From Elmis aenea (taxonomy: Eukaryota > Arthropoda > Insecta > Coleoptera > Elmidae), in contig OX393581.1 of the NCBI GenBank assembly GCA_947652605.1, positions 53,281,924 through 53,345,923 of the forward strand: a stretch of DNA of 64,000 nt. The letters run 5' to 3'. Each line of letters begins with the position of its first letter. The first letter of the stretch is position 1. The notes beneath the pieces are model-generated. The model was not told the origin of the DNA, did no database searches, and saw only the letters and a program-made list of their open reading frames with translations. Position numbers and translations under genes: made by a program. Positions 12,583 through 23,580 of this stretch are shown here, in pieces.

Positions 12583-12937
12583 GTGAGTTGTTTGTTTGAG
12601 AAATTATTATATTTTATATTAATTGCAAACAAAGCCAAAATGTTTTGTATTAATTTAAGACGATCAAATAAGTTCACTTGCAAAATTGTTAATGCGTCAT
12701 TTAAGGGTAAAAATTTAAATTAACTGTCTAGTGTATTGATCCCTAGAGGTGAGGCAGTCCAACTTGGTATTGATCAATAAATAAACGGGGCGGCACATTC
12801 CGAATACATTAATAGTAATATTGAGAGTTGAACAGAGTGTTTTTTTTATATACTAAGGTTCGATTGCCTAAAAGTTGAATGAATATGCTGATTGTGGCTT
12901 ATTAACTATTATTAGTAATAAAAAATTATCATTACAG

Positions 12938-13002
12938 ATTCGAAAATAAGGGAATGATAACGAGAAATCGTAGGGCCGCCTTCTTGTGGAAAACTAAAAA
13001 TG
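12938..13002 (+). ncRNA. Candidate exon homologous to exons in the 17-20 kb copies
   Basis: It is bounded by ATCATTACAG and GTAAGTGAAG. The core TTCGAAAATAAGGGAATGA matches the minus-strand exons at about 18,200 and 20,600, which have TTCGATGAAAATGAGGGAATGA and also end at GTGAGTGG donors. The conserved exon and splice sites in inverted copies imply a common ancestral transcription unit. Confidence 0.4.
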
Positions 13003-13641
13003 GTAAGTGAAGAACTTATAAGTTACTGCATGATCATGCCATTATTGGGTCATGATGTCTTCCGTTACTGTAGTTTTTCACGTTTATGGGTCTTTTAGTG
13101 CCATAACTACCCCTAAAGTTGCTTGCAAATTAGGGGAAAACCAGGGATGGGAAGTCGAAAGAATAATAGACTACTTCCGAGTTGGTATTTTTTTAAATTA
13201 ACTTTAACTCCTAATATTTTCATTTACGTTTGTTTTTAAAAAAATTCAGTTAACATTATTTTGTTTTCGTTGTGTTCTCATTCTTGATAAAACTGAATCG
13301 AAGAGTAGGTAGTGGATAGTTTTTCCGACTCTCCTTTCCCGCAGAAAAGAGCAAGCCCCCTGCAGTGAGTGAAGCTCTGATGCACCACTATAGTTATTGG
13401 ATCTGTTCACCTCACCCTAATAATTGTTTTTTATTATTTTGCTTTTGTTTAGGTGATAAGTGCAGTGGTTCTCGACGATTTTAAAGTTCGGGAACTCATT
13501 TAAAATGTACATTTTTACATGATTGTGTGAATGCCTTGTTTCCTAATTTAAAGAGAATTTTTGTACAAATCTGCTCGAGAACTACTTCATTATTGTTGCT
13601 TAATTTTTCTATATCTATGTTATTATCTTGTCAATTACCAA

Positions 13642-14360
13642 TTTTTTGTGCGATCGTACTAGAAACAGCTGTTTGACGGACGTGTTAGCAACCATAAAGT
13701 ACTGCATTACCGGCATTGCCCTTAGCAACGGCCGTAATAGTACTTTTTTTAGGCCGTTACCCTTGACAACGGCCGAAAAAGTAACTTTTACAGCCGCTAC
13801 AGCATACGAAATAGTAAATTTGCATTAAAGCCACGGTCTACTACACAGGTTAGGAAGCCTGTCAAAAAATCTGGAACTTTTCGACATAAATTTCCGCTAG
13901 ACGGCGATAAGTCTAAGAACCATTCGCTATAAAAATTTGTTAGATGGCGATTAAGTTTAAGAACCTATTTTAAACAAACCTGACTAAAAATTCAATTAAA
14001 ACATTTTTATATACATCCATCTGATTGATTAAATTCGAATTTTTTAAGCGAAAGCTTATAAATCTCGCTGATAATGTCAAAATATTGTGCACGAACCGGT
14101 TCTTAGACGTATCGCCATCTAGTGATCATTTATGGCGAATGGTTCTTAGACTTATCGCCTCTGTGGGATAATTTACGGAACTAGTTACCGGCCTCAGTCG
14201 GTTTTATATAGGAGTTTCCCAACCTGTGTAGTAGACCGTGATTAAAGCTAACATTATCTGTCGGTGACAGAATGTCACGTAGTCTTAACCTCAATTTTTG
14301 AAAAATACTCAGTGAAAATACTAATTATTTAAATTGTTTTTAATTCGATCGCACAAAAAA
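13642..14360. mobile_element. Outer MITE interrupted by a hAT-type MITE
   Basis: TTTTTTGTGCGATCG (13,642-13,656) and its reverse complement (14,346-14,360) form outer inverted repeats. Matching sub-terminal blocks are GGCCGAAAAAGTAAC and its partner near 14,380. The middle is occupied by the element at 13,832-14,240. Confidence 0.6.
13832..14240. mobile_element. hAT-like MITE with 8-bp TSD
   Basis: The terminal inverted repeats are CACGGTCTACTACACAGGTT at the left and AACCTGTGTAGTAGACCGTG at the right. ATTAAAGC is duplicated immediately outside (13,824-13,831 and 14,241-14,248). Subterminal inverted copies of GGCGATAAGTCTAAGAACC are also present. An 8-bp TSD fits hAT or P superfamilies. There is no transposase frame. 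Confidence 0.85.
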
Positions 14361-14487
14361 TGTAATATGCACCTCGGCCAAAACGTACTTTTTCAGCCTT
14401 ACCTGTTTGCTGGCGGGCTGCAGGGTTGGTCTGCACGCAGGCTGCAGGTTTGGTTTATGCCTTTTAAAAATCTATATTTTGTTACAG

Positions 14488-14643
14488 ATACCTACAATAA
14501 TTGAAGAATCAACTTCTTGCCTGCACAAGACCATCATCATCAATCAGGAGAATCAACTAGGTAGCTTATGACAGTGTAAAATAATAAAAATAATACAACT
14601 GTAGTGAATTGTTTATTAAAATGTAATATTATTTTACAATAAA
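14488..14643 (+). ncRNA. Candidate last exon of the stop-rich transcript
   Basis: The acceptor TTGTTACAG precedes 14,488, and an AATAAA signal lies at 14,638-14,643, just before the minisatellite. An internal ACTAG|GTAGCT at about 14,560 could be a donor. No coding frame is seen, so support is limited to the signals. Confidence 0.25.
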
Positions 14644-15105
14644 TAAATTAATACACTAAACTAGATAATATAATAAATTAAGACACTAAACTAGGAGAAG
14701 ATAGATAGTAAATTAAGACACTAAACTAGGTAATATATAAAATAAATTGAGACACTAAACTAGGAGAAGATAATAGTAAATTAAGACACTAACGTAGGAG
14801 AAGATAATAGTAAATTAAGACACTAACGTAGGAGAAGATAATAGTAAATTAAGACACTAACGTAGGAGAAGATAATAGTAAATTAAGACACTAACGTAGG
14901 AGAAGATAATAGTAAATTAAGACACTAACGTAGGAGAAGATAATAGTAAATTAAGACACTAACGTAGGAGAAGATAATAGTAAATTAAGACACTAACGTA
15001 GGAGAAGATAATAGTAAATTAAGACACTAACGTAGGAGAAGATAATAGTAAATTAAGACACTAACGTAGGAGAAGATAATAGTAAATTAAGACACTAACG
15101 TAGGG
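14640..15105. repeat. 34-bp minisatellite
   Basis: Units contain TTAAGACACTAACGTAGGAG followed by AAGATAATAGTAAA, in perfect 34-bp register over roughly the last ten copies. The first copies (14,650-14,780) are variant (CTAAACTAGG). The sharp gain in uniformity towards the right end suggests recent expansion from that side. Confidence 0.95.
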
Positions 15106-16480
15106 GGGATGAGAGAAACGACAGCCACCCATTTAGTGCGGTCAAGTCTACCTTTTCAAGAAAGGGGTCTGTCCAGTTGCATGGAAGTTCCAGCATACAT
15201 CGAGTATAAGAGTCAACTCACACCGACGCGGTCACGGTAATAAGTAACATTGGATACCAATTAACGTGGACCGCGTCCAGATCCGGTGTATGTGGACCTA
15301 AGACCTCGATGTAAGTGTACTTCATATGCGGATGACCAGTGCCCCCTTGACCACCAATTAAGGTGCTTATTGAAGTAAGTCTGACCACACACACATTTAG
15401 GTGCATTGTTGAATAAGAAAGATGCATTCAAAACAAGAAAGCAACTATCCACCTGAGGTGCGATCAAGTCTACATTCAAGCAACCACCAATTAAGGTGCT
15501 TATTGAAGTAAGTCTGACCACACACACATTTAGGTGCATTGTTGAGCACATTCATAACACAAGAAAGCAACTATCCACCTGAGGTGCGATCAAGTCTACA
15601 TTCAAGCAACCACCAATTAAGGTGCTTATTGAAGTAAGTCTGACCACACACACATTTAGGTGCATTGTTGAGCACATTCATAAAACAGGAAAGCGACGAT
15701 CCACCCGAGGTGCAGTCAAGTCTACATTCAAGCAAGAGGACAGCCCGGTTGCATGAGCGTTCCAGCATACATAGAGTAAAAGAGACCTCAGTCTAAGACC
15801 TCGGAAGCCACCAATATCAAGTCATGGCGCCTCTATGTAAGTGCACGTCATACGGATGAACAGTGCCCCCTTGTCCACCAATTAAGGTGAATATTGAAGT
15901 AAGTCTGACCACACACACATTTAGGTGCATTGTTGAATAAGAAAGATGCATTCAAAACAAGAAAGCAACTATCCACCTGAGGTGCGATCAAGTCTACATT
16001 CAAGCAACCACCAATTAAGGTGCTTATTGAAGTAAGTCTGACCACACACACATTAAGGTGCATTGTTGAGCACATTCATAACACAAGAAAGCAACTATCC
16101 ACCTGAGGTGCGATCAAGTCTACATTCAAGCAACCACCAATTAAGGTGCTTATTGAAGTAAGTCTGACCACACACACATTTAGGTGCATTGTTGAGCACA
16201 TTCATAAAACAGGAAAGCAACGATCCACCCGAGGTGCAGTCAAGTCTACATTCAAGCAAGAGGACAGCCCGGTTGCATGAGCGTTCCAGCATACATAGAG
16301 TAAAAGAGACCTCAGTCTAGAAAGACCTCGGAAACCACCAATATCAAGTCATGGCGCCTCTATGTAAGTGCACGTCATACGGATGAACAGTGCCCCCTTG
16401 TCCACCAATTAAGGTGAATATTGATGTACGTCTGACCACACACACATACAGGTGCATTGATACGAAAGAAAGTACAGCAT
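15106..16480. repeat. Higher-order repeat: two about 524-bp units, each with about 125-bp subrepeats
   Basis: The block CCACCAATTAAGGTGCTTAT..GACCACACACACATTTAGG recurs several times at about 125-bp spacing. The whole set is duplicated with a 524-bp offset (for example 15,571 against 16,095). The short minus-strand frames (start MLERSCNRAVLLLECRLD) are translations of the repeat. No gene. Confidence 0.85.
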
Positions 16481-16769
16481 TGATGTACAATTTAAATGTA
16501 AGGAAGGTACAGTCCATGCATAAGAATAGTAATACAGTAATTAAAAATAATTCACCACACTGGGAGTCTCATGTAGCAACTGCTCCGGGGATCTTCCAGA
16601 TGATGTCCTGTGATGTCTGATAGAGATTCTGAAACAATCATAAAAAATAAATATTTAATTATTGATTTTAGGTATAGGACATGCTTAACAATAATTTTTT
16701 AAAGGCAATTGAATTGTCTAACAGAAAACGTAAAAATATACAGGGACATGCATGTCGGTTCTCAAAAAC

Positions 16770-18370
16770 TAAACACCCTGTATATTAAATAATAGTGCAG
16801 GTTTATGCAGCTCGTGATGCCAAAAAATAAGACGAGAATATAAGCAAAAACCAATGGGACACCTATAATATCGGGAAGTTGGAACAGGCAGTTCGCCTAA
16901 ACCATGAAATGAAGAAGGCATTTCGCTTAGAAATTCAACAGCATTGGTTAAAAAACAATACAAAAATTACCTTCAATGTTAATTAGCAAAAACGCTTCTT
17001 CCTCGCTGAACCACGACTGGTAGTACATGTTCGTTTAATTATAGCGCGAGTTCCAAAACATTCCCTGAAGATTTCTGAGCAGACGACTGATGGGACGACA
17101 ACGACAAAATGTGTTGAATTCCGACATGCCTGAAGTATTTCTGTGAAAACAATATACATCGGGAATAAATAACCATACATTTAAACTTCAAGTGTTAAAA
17201 CTATAATAAGCTATTATTACAATAAGCACCGCAAAGGCAGCTTAAGATAAAACGACATAAAAAGTGACCTGCCTCATTCATACAACTGTTTTACGGCAAA
17301 TATTAGAACATTCAACCACACAGATGTTGAAAAAATACTCATAATTTCATATATTTTCACACCAAACTTACAAAATGATCACAAGATACGTCAAAGTTTT
17401 GAGGTTAAAAATAGTACTGGTCGTGATCGTCAATGAGCGAGGCAGCACATCAACTAACATATAAAAACATGGAGTTTAAACTATCGGGTGATCAACAATG
17501 ACTGATGCCCGCTAACTTCAGACCGAAAATAAAATAACCATGTTTTTGTTGGTATCGCAGTGTAAAACTAGGATATCAGTGGCGTAGTATTATTTTCGTT
17601 TTCTGTGACGTTCAGGTTGATCTGTCATTTTGTGTGTGGTTTTCCTACGCCACTGGTTTTCCCCTATGGGTTACCAACCGTTCGAATAAAGTTCCTAACA
17701 CCCTTGGCATCAGTCATTTTCGATCACCCGATATGTCATCCATTGTGCAATTTTAATGTGCCGCCTCGTTTATTTATCGATCAATACTAAGTTGCTGCAA
17801 CTTGGGTTGCCTAAATCTCAGGCGCTTTGTCACCTCTAAAAGGTTGATTTGGTTTTTTACCTTTAAATTGTGCATTTAAACTTCAAAACTGATTAACTGT
17901 GATGCAAGTGAACTTGTTCAACTGATAGAAAACAGTCAGAGATTCAAAAAACAACCCAACACTTGGAAATGTCCATGAAAAATTGTAAACTATAAAGTAT
18001 AGACTAAAATCACTGCACTTTTGTAAGGAAGCATGCAAAAAATATTAAATCTACGAGCATATGTTAATTACAAATGAAATTTTATAACAATTATTTACTC
18101 TCAGACAGTTTTATAAGAAATGGATAAAGTACAAGGACTTTGATCTATTTTTTTAAACTATAAACCAATTTCAACCACTCACCCTTTTGGTTTTTCACTA
18201 GAAGAATCCATGAAATCCTGTCGTCATTCCCTCATTTTCATCAAAAAATATCTGTAACAACAATTCTTTATTAATAACAATTAAAATTAAGTGTACTTGA
18301 TTTTATTAAAAAAATTTATCACATTAATAGATCGGGAGATAATTTGTAACAATTACTTAAGGATTAATTT
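16770..18370 (-). repeat. Spliced-family copy A
   Basis: This is a 1.5-kb unit shared with 19,140-20,640 (copy B) at very high identity, and more distantly with 22,110-22,526 plus 31,096-31,330 (copy C). The minus strand carries two exon-like segments with kept splice sites: 18,190-18,250 (GTTGTTACAG before, GTGAGTGG after) and about 16,975-17,140 (TTTTCACAG before, ATTGAAG|GTAATTTT after). Frames are broken by stops, so it is a decayed gene or noncoding transcript family. It contains the MITE at 17,484-17,731. Confidence 0.6.
17484..17731. mobile_element. Tc1/mariner-type MITE with TA target site, nested in copy A
   Basis: TCGGGTGATC..TGACTGATGCC at the left and GGCATCAGTCA..GATCACCCGA at the right are inverted repeats flanked by TA. 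Copy B has the uninterrupted site (TTTAAACTATTTCATCC near 19,735), which shows directly that this is an insertion. Length 248 bp, no coding frame. Confidence 0.85.
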
Positions 18371-18399
18371 ACTTATTTCCACCTACAAAGTGCACTCGA

Positions 18400-19120
18400 A
18401 AATAAACAACGAGAGACTTGGGGATTTACAGTAGGAAGATCGTCTGCACACAACACCTTTAAATTAAAAAACGACGACATCCATTTAGCACTCATCGATT
18501 TTAAAAAACCTTTCGATGAAGTGGATAGGACGAAGCCTTGGCTGATAATAAATTTAAGAAACAACCGATACATTAAATACCTGTAGAACTCGCAACATGG
18601 ACTTTCCAGACTAAGATGTAACACATACATCGACCACGAAAAGTGAAGTGAACTCCGAAAAAAAATCAGTCATGACAACACACACTTCACGATAACACAC
18701 GATAGGGAAGAAAATTCACAAACAGCTGTATATGAATTGCAAAAAGTTGCCCAAGAATACAAAATTCAAAATAATAATACAAGAACAAACGAATATTACA
18801 TTTTTGCTATCTAGGAACAGACATCAGCTACGAGAAGGATAAGACGTAGAATTAAAATTACATCGATTTGATTACACATGTGTAGTGACAATATAAAAAG
18901 AACACTTAACAACAAGAATAAAATTTTATTAAACAATGGTCACACCTATGTTGATGTGCGGCAGATAAACTTCGATTCTCACACGTTCAGACATGAAAAG
19001 GACACAAACAGCAGAAATGCGAAAGAAGAATAAAAGATTGTAACATAGAGGACCAAATAAGAAAGCAAGTTATAAAAAAAGGTCTAAAAATGTATTATCT
19101 CTGAGACAAAATAAAGAAAA
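18400..19120 (+). pseudogene. RTE-like reverse transcriptase fragment
   Basis: Frames give DDIHLALIDFKKPFDEVDRT (RT core), then YELQKVAQEYK, then YLGTDISYEKDKDVELKL-type segments followed by TIKRTLNNK and MVTPMLMCG. This is the usual order from the RT palm to the C-terminal region in insect endonuclease-RT elements. Many frameshifts and stops are present. It separates copies A and B. Confidence 0.6.
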
Positions 19121-19139
19121 CAACAAAGATTCACAAAAA

Positions 19140-20640
19140 ATAATAAGAAAATATAAGCAGAAACTAATGGGACACCTATAATGACGAAGGCAAATGGCTT
19201 AGAAATTCGATAGCATTGGTTAAAAAACAATATAAAAATTACCTTCAATGTTAATTATTCTTCTCTCTGAACCACGACTGGTTGTACACGTGCGTTAAAT
19301 TATAGTACGAGTTCCGAATCATTCACTGAAAATTTCTGATCAGACGACTGATGGGACGACTACAACGAAATGCGTTGAATTCCAACATGCCTCCTATATC
19401 TGTGAAAACAATATACATTAGAAATAAATAATCATACATTATTTCAACTTTTAAAATGGATAAGTGATAATTACAATAACCAACGCAAAGGCAGCTTAAG
19501 ATAAAACGACATAAAAAGTGACCTGCCTCATTCATACAACTGTTTTACGGCAAATATTAGAACATTCAACCACACAGATGTTGAAAAAATACTCATAATT
19601 TCATATATTTTCACACAAAACTTACAAAATGATCACAAGATACGTCAAAGTTTTGAGGTTAAAAATAGTACTGGTCGTAATCGTCAATGAGCGAGGCGGC
19701 ACATCAACTAACATATAAAATCATGGAGTTTAAACTATTTCATCCATTGTGTAATTTTAATGTGCCGCCTCGTTTGTTTATTGATCAATACTAAGTTACT
19801 GCAACTTGGGTTGCCTAAATCTCAGGCGCTTTGTCACCTTTAAAAGGTTGATTTGGTTTTTTACCTTTAAATTGTGCATATAAACTTCAAAACTGATTAA
19901 CTGTGATGCAAGTGAACTTGTTTAACTGATAGAAAACAGTTAGAGATTCAAAAAACAACCCAACACTTGGAAATGTCCATGAAAAATTGTAAACTATAAA
20001 GTATAGACTAAAATCATTGCACTTTTGTAAGGAAGCATGCAAAAAATATGAAATCTACGAGCATATCGACGGCAGAAAGGCAAAATAGAATAACCGGCAA
20101 TTTTTGACGAATCGAGTTATGTACACCGTTGTAATAGCGTGATTTTTCTGCATCGAATGGTCTAGGTTTTATTTCCATACAGTGGCTTTTTGTCCCTTTT
20201 TCCGACGGTGTTTTGAAGACCAAAGAGTGATTTTTTTACTAACCAACGGAAAATTTTACAAATTTGGGATTTGTGGCGATAAGATAAAATGTTCAAAACA
20301 AATTTAAAATTATGCCTTTTACCCTTTTAAAACCTGATCGCTAATTTTTAATGGTTTTTCTCCCCAAATTTTAAACTGCTCCCCTGTAAAGTTTGTATTT
20401 TGTCGCTTATCCCATTTTGCCTTTCAACCGTCGATATGTTAATTACAAATGAAATTTTATAACAATTATTTACTCTCAGACAGTTTTATAAGAAATGGAT
20501 GAAGTACAAGGACTTTGATCTATTTTTTTTAACTATAAACAAATTTCAACCACTCACCCTTTTTTTCACAAGAAGGCTCCATGATTTCCTGTTGTCATTC
20601 CCTCATTTTCATCGAAATATCTGCAACAACAATAGTAAAT
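19140..20640 (-). repeat. Spliced-family copy B
   Basis: Nearly identical to copy A over blocks such as 17,220-17,430 against 19,490-19,690. Exon-like segments with kept splice sites lie at about 19,250-19,400 and 20,575-20,630 on the minus strand. It lacks the MITE present in A and instead carries the one at 20,066-20,434, so the two copies have diverged by reciprocal insertions. Confidence 0.6.
20066..20434. mobile_element. Tc1/mariner-type MITE with TA target site, nested in copy B
   Basis: TCGACGG..GAAAGGCAAAAT at the left and ATTTTGCCTTTC..CCGTCGA at the right are inverted repeats flanked by TA. Copy A has the intact site GCATATGTTAATT near 18,060. Length 369 bp, non-coding. Confidence 0.85.
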
Positions 20641-20950
20641 AAGATACCTGATTTTAGGGATAACAAAACTTGATTTTAGGGATAACAAAACTCGTTTCAC
20701 CTCAAGAGTATAGCGAACAATAAATAATTGAACGATACGTAAACGTTTAACGAAACTTGTCAAAAAAGTATGAAACAATTGTTCAGTGATTGCTTGCTAC
20801 TATATATCAGGGATTTTCTTACAGATGCTTAAGCAATTTCAAGACTCTGGTCTCATTGACGGTAGATTGAAACTGGCCTAGCAATTCTACAAAAAAATCA
20901 GTGCTACTTATACATTTATTTGTATTGAACTAAACTTGTATGACTAAAAC

Positions 20951-21418
20951 CCTTGACTATAATATCCTTATAGACAGCCAACGCTTATGGGGCTACTCAA
21001 ATACGGCACGTTGTCTAAATTTAGGGGTTAAAACAAATGACTTATTCAGTTTTCAAACCAATTAACGTAAATGTAACAAGTAAAAGTAACAATGTAATTT
21101 GACAATAGATGCCGGTGTTGTTGGAGGCGACTAAGGTACCCTAGGGTACCTCTAAATAACAGGGTATGGCCAAGCTTCACGAATCCTCCAAATTTCTCAT
21201 AGCGGCAATGGGATTATATAGGATTTCTTTTAATAATTCAATTTTTAAACGAAATGCTTGAATAGCATAGAAACCAATCAATCTGCAAAACAATAGCGCT
21301 ACTACGGCGACACGCTAGAATAACGGTCGTCTCCAAAAGTAACGCGCTATTGTCTCCATTTATGAGCGTCCAAATTTAACATAGCGGTTGGCCGTCTATA
21401 AGGATATTATAGTCAAGG
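20951..21418. mobile_element. MITE with 7-bp TSD, family of the 60,295 mini-element
   Basis: CCTTGACTATAATATCCTTA and its complement, ending CTATAATATCC..CAAGG in inverse, form the ends. CTAAAAC is duplicated on both sides (20,944-20,950 and 21,419-21,425). The interior is 468 bp with no transposase. The same terminal sequence makes the palindrome at 60,295-60,328, which also has a 7-bp TSD. Confidence 0.85.
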
Positions 21419-21425
21419 CTAAAAC

Positions 21426-21824
21426 CTTGCTTAGATGCCACCCAAAATTTCCTCCTAGGAAACCACCAACCAAATTATAAAATTACAGAATCAAAGGAAA
21501 AAAAACAATTTTAATTTCTCACCAGGAGAATTCGAACCACACCGTTGTCCGAGCAAGCGCAGCACTACACGATGATGCTCGACATGCAGATAAATCTGCA
21601 GCATCCAGTCATGGTCCAACAGTGACCGGATCCTCAAAGGACAACCTGAAATTAAAACGGCACTAGTAAACTACAAAACATAAATTACATTCTCTTTAAC
21701 CCTAAACATGAGTGAAAAGATTGACAGATGTTAAAACGATTAAGGAACGTCCTCTTTTATTTCTAAACAATTGCAAATAAAAGCTACTCCAAATTACACC
21801 TAAAAACACTGACTAATTTTTAAA
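21426..21824. other. Intergenic with a possible tRNA-derived B box
   Basis: On the minus strand near 21,525-21,600, GTGGTTCGAATTC resembles a pol III B box with an upstream A-box-like stretch, which could be a SINE head. No A tail or TSD was identified. Confidence 0.3.
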
Positions 21825-21961
21825 CTAATGGTGCCTGTCCACGTGAGATCGATAGCAGCGTCGCCAAGGATACAGCCAATCGCGAGTTACTCTCAGGGGC
21901 TGTATCCTTGGCGACGCTGCTATCGAGAGTAGTTTACTCTCACGTGGACAGGCACCATTAG
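21825..21961. mobile_element. Foldback-type palindromic element
   Basis: The 137-bp unit is almost entirely an inverted repeat. CTAATGGTGCCTGTCCACGT pairs with the far end, and GATAGCAGCGTCGCCAAGGA pairs with GACGCTGCTATC internally. The loop is about 15 bp. No coding capacity. It could transcribe a long hairpin. Confidence 0.8.
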
Positions 21962-22109
21962 ACTTGGTGACATTCAGATACAAAGTTTTTACTAGAGGTG
22001 GACGATACATCGATATTGACAACATAAGCCACCAGTTTTTTCAGTAGTTTTATTATACAACATTCACAGCCGATGATATAATTTCAATATCGCCACCCCT
22101 ACTGTTTAC

Positions 22110-22526
22110 AAACCATTCGTTTCAAAAACGATGTTAAAATTACCTTTAATGTCCATTAGCAAGAACACTCTCCGAACTACGACTGAAGATAATAAAGACA
22201 CCTGGCTGATGGACGATATCGACAATCTCTGGACATGAATTCCACAACATCTTGAAGTATATATGAGGAAACAACAAACAGACAAGCAACAGTTCCAAGT
22301 CAATCGCTGAAGATTTTTGGGTGGATGCAGATGGTTGATAGACATCGACGAACGCAGTTCTGTAGGTCTAGGTACGTTGAATTTCAATATCTGTAAAAAC
22401 AATACACAATTAACATTCATTCCATAATACTATAACTTACAAGTAGGCAGCTTAATAATATAAAGAGGGACCTGCCTCATTCGCAAACCTGTTTCATGCC
22501 AAATAATGTGATATGCAACCATACTT
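22110..22526 (-). repeat. Spliced-family copy C, left part (interrupted by the LTR element)
   Basis: The minus strand has an acceptor (TTTTTACAG, about 22,391), an exon-like segment ending ATTAAAG|GTAATTTT (about 22,142), and flanking AAGTAGGCAGCTTAA..GACCTGCCTCATTC sequence shared with copies A and B. A 104-residue frame crosses the exon (start MNVNCVLFLQILKFN) with no recognised motif. The copy resumes at 31,096. Confidence 0.55.
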
Positions 22527-23566
22527 TGTAACACTTTGACACCCTCTCAGTGTTAAATGACCGGGCTCTTGGTCGGTGGCAAGGATCGTGGGTTCACAAA
22601 CAAAACAAAAAAAAACTAATCTAAATAAACAATTTAATAAATCAATAAAAGGGCGCCAAGTTATTTGGTTGATTCTCCTTAACAAATAACTAAAACAAGG
22701 AACTTTTTAGCATTGAAGTTTTCTGAATACTGAAAATAAATTTGTACCGCGCTTACAATACAGGCCTTAACTTAATATCTACCCCCATTGTTGGTGCACT
22801 TAGTTGAGGCGATCCTGGCGGAAGATGCCGTTCCAGTTGGTTGGAGGACACGCTACTTCTGCGAACGTGACCGTTGCTAACGGCGGACAGATGGCGTTCC
22901 TAGCGGAGTGGTTCTAGTACACGCTACAGCTGCGTACTCGACGGCTCGGTGAACTGCGTATTACGCACGTGCCACCGGTTAGGAACACTCCCACCTACTA
23001 GATAATGCTTACGCGGCACTTCGCTGAACATTTATAATCACTTGCGAGATTTAACTACATTTATCACTCGCAAATATCCGTACAAACACTCAAATACGTT
23101 GATACATCGTAAGTAATCTTTTCAGTACACTTGCTAGATTTAACTACATTTATCACTAGCAAATATCCGTACAAACACTCAAATACGTCGATACACCGTA
23201 AGTAATCCATTCAGCACACTGGCTAGACTTAACTACACCCATCACCAGCAAATATCCGTACAAACACTCAAATACGTCGATACATCGTAAGTAATCCATT
23301 CAGCACACTTGCTAGATTTAACCACATCCAAATTCACACCACGTGCTTGACTCACGCAGATCCCAGAGCCCGTGTCCTCCCTCTGACAACGGCCCGACAG
23401 GAAGTGCCATTTTTACCCACGCTAAACTGAGAAATTTGCAAAAGCGACGTTGCCACGTCTAACTCAACAATTTTAATTTAAAGATGAGACGTTGTCACGT
23501 CTAAATCATAATTTGAAATACAGGTGCTGGGTTGCCAAATCTGTACACGGCTTTTAAACCGTTACA
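22527..23566 (-). repeat. 3' LTR
   Basis: It begins TGTAAC in the element's sense and has TG..CA ends on both strands. It matches the copy at 30,056-31,095. An 89-bp tandem repeat fills 23,041-23,330. Confidence 0.95.
23041..23330. repeat. 89-bp tandem repeat inside the LTR (3.3 units)
   Basis: CTTGCGAG/CTTGCTAG-type starts occur at 23,041, 23,130, 23,219 and 23,308, exactly 89 bp apart. Each unit has AAATATCCGTACAAACACTC. The twin set is at 30,570-30,859 in the other LTR. In the element's sense these lie about 225-525 bp from the LTR start, most likely in U3, so an enhancer role is plausible but inferred. Confidence 0.9.
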
Positions 23567-23580
23567 CTCCCCCCTTACTT
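23567..23580 (-). promoter_or_regulatory. Polypurine tract
   Basis: In the element's sense AAGTAAGGGGGGAG ends directly at the TGTAAC start of the 3' LTR, as expected for the plus-strand primer. Confidence 0.85.

Noticed and set aside
14640..15105. CRISPR-like regular repeat array
   Set aside because: Repeats are contiguous 34-bp units without unique spacers in a eukaryotic genome; it is a minisatellite.
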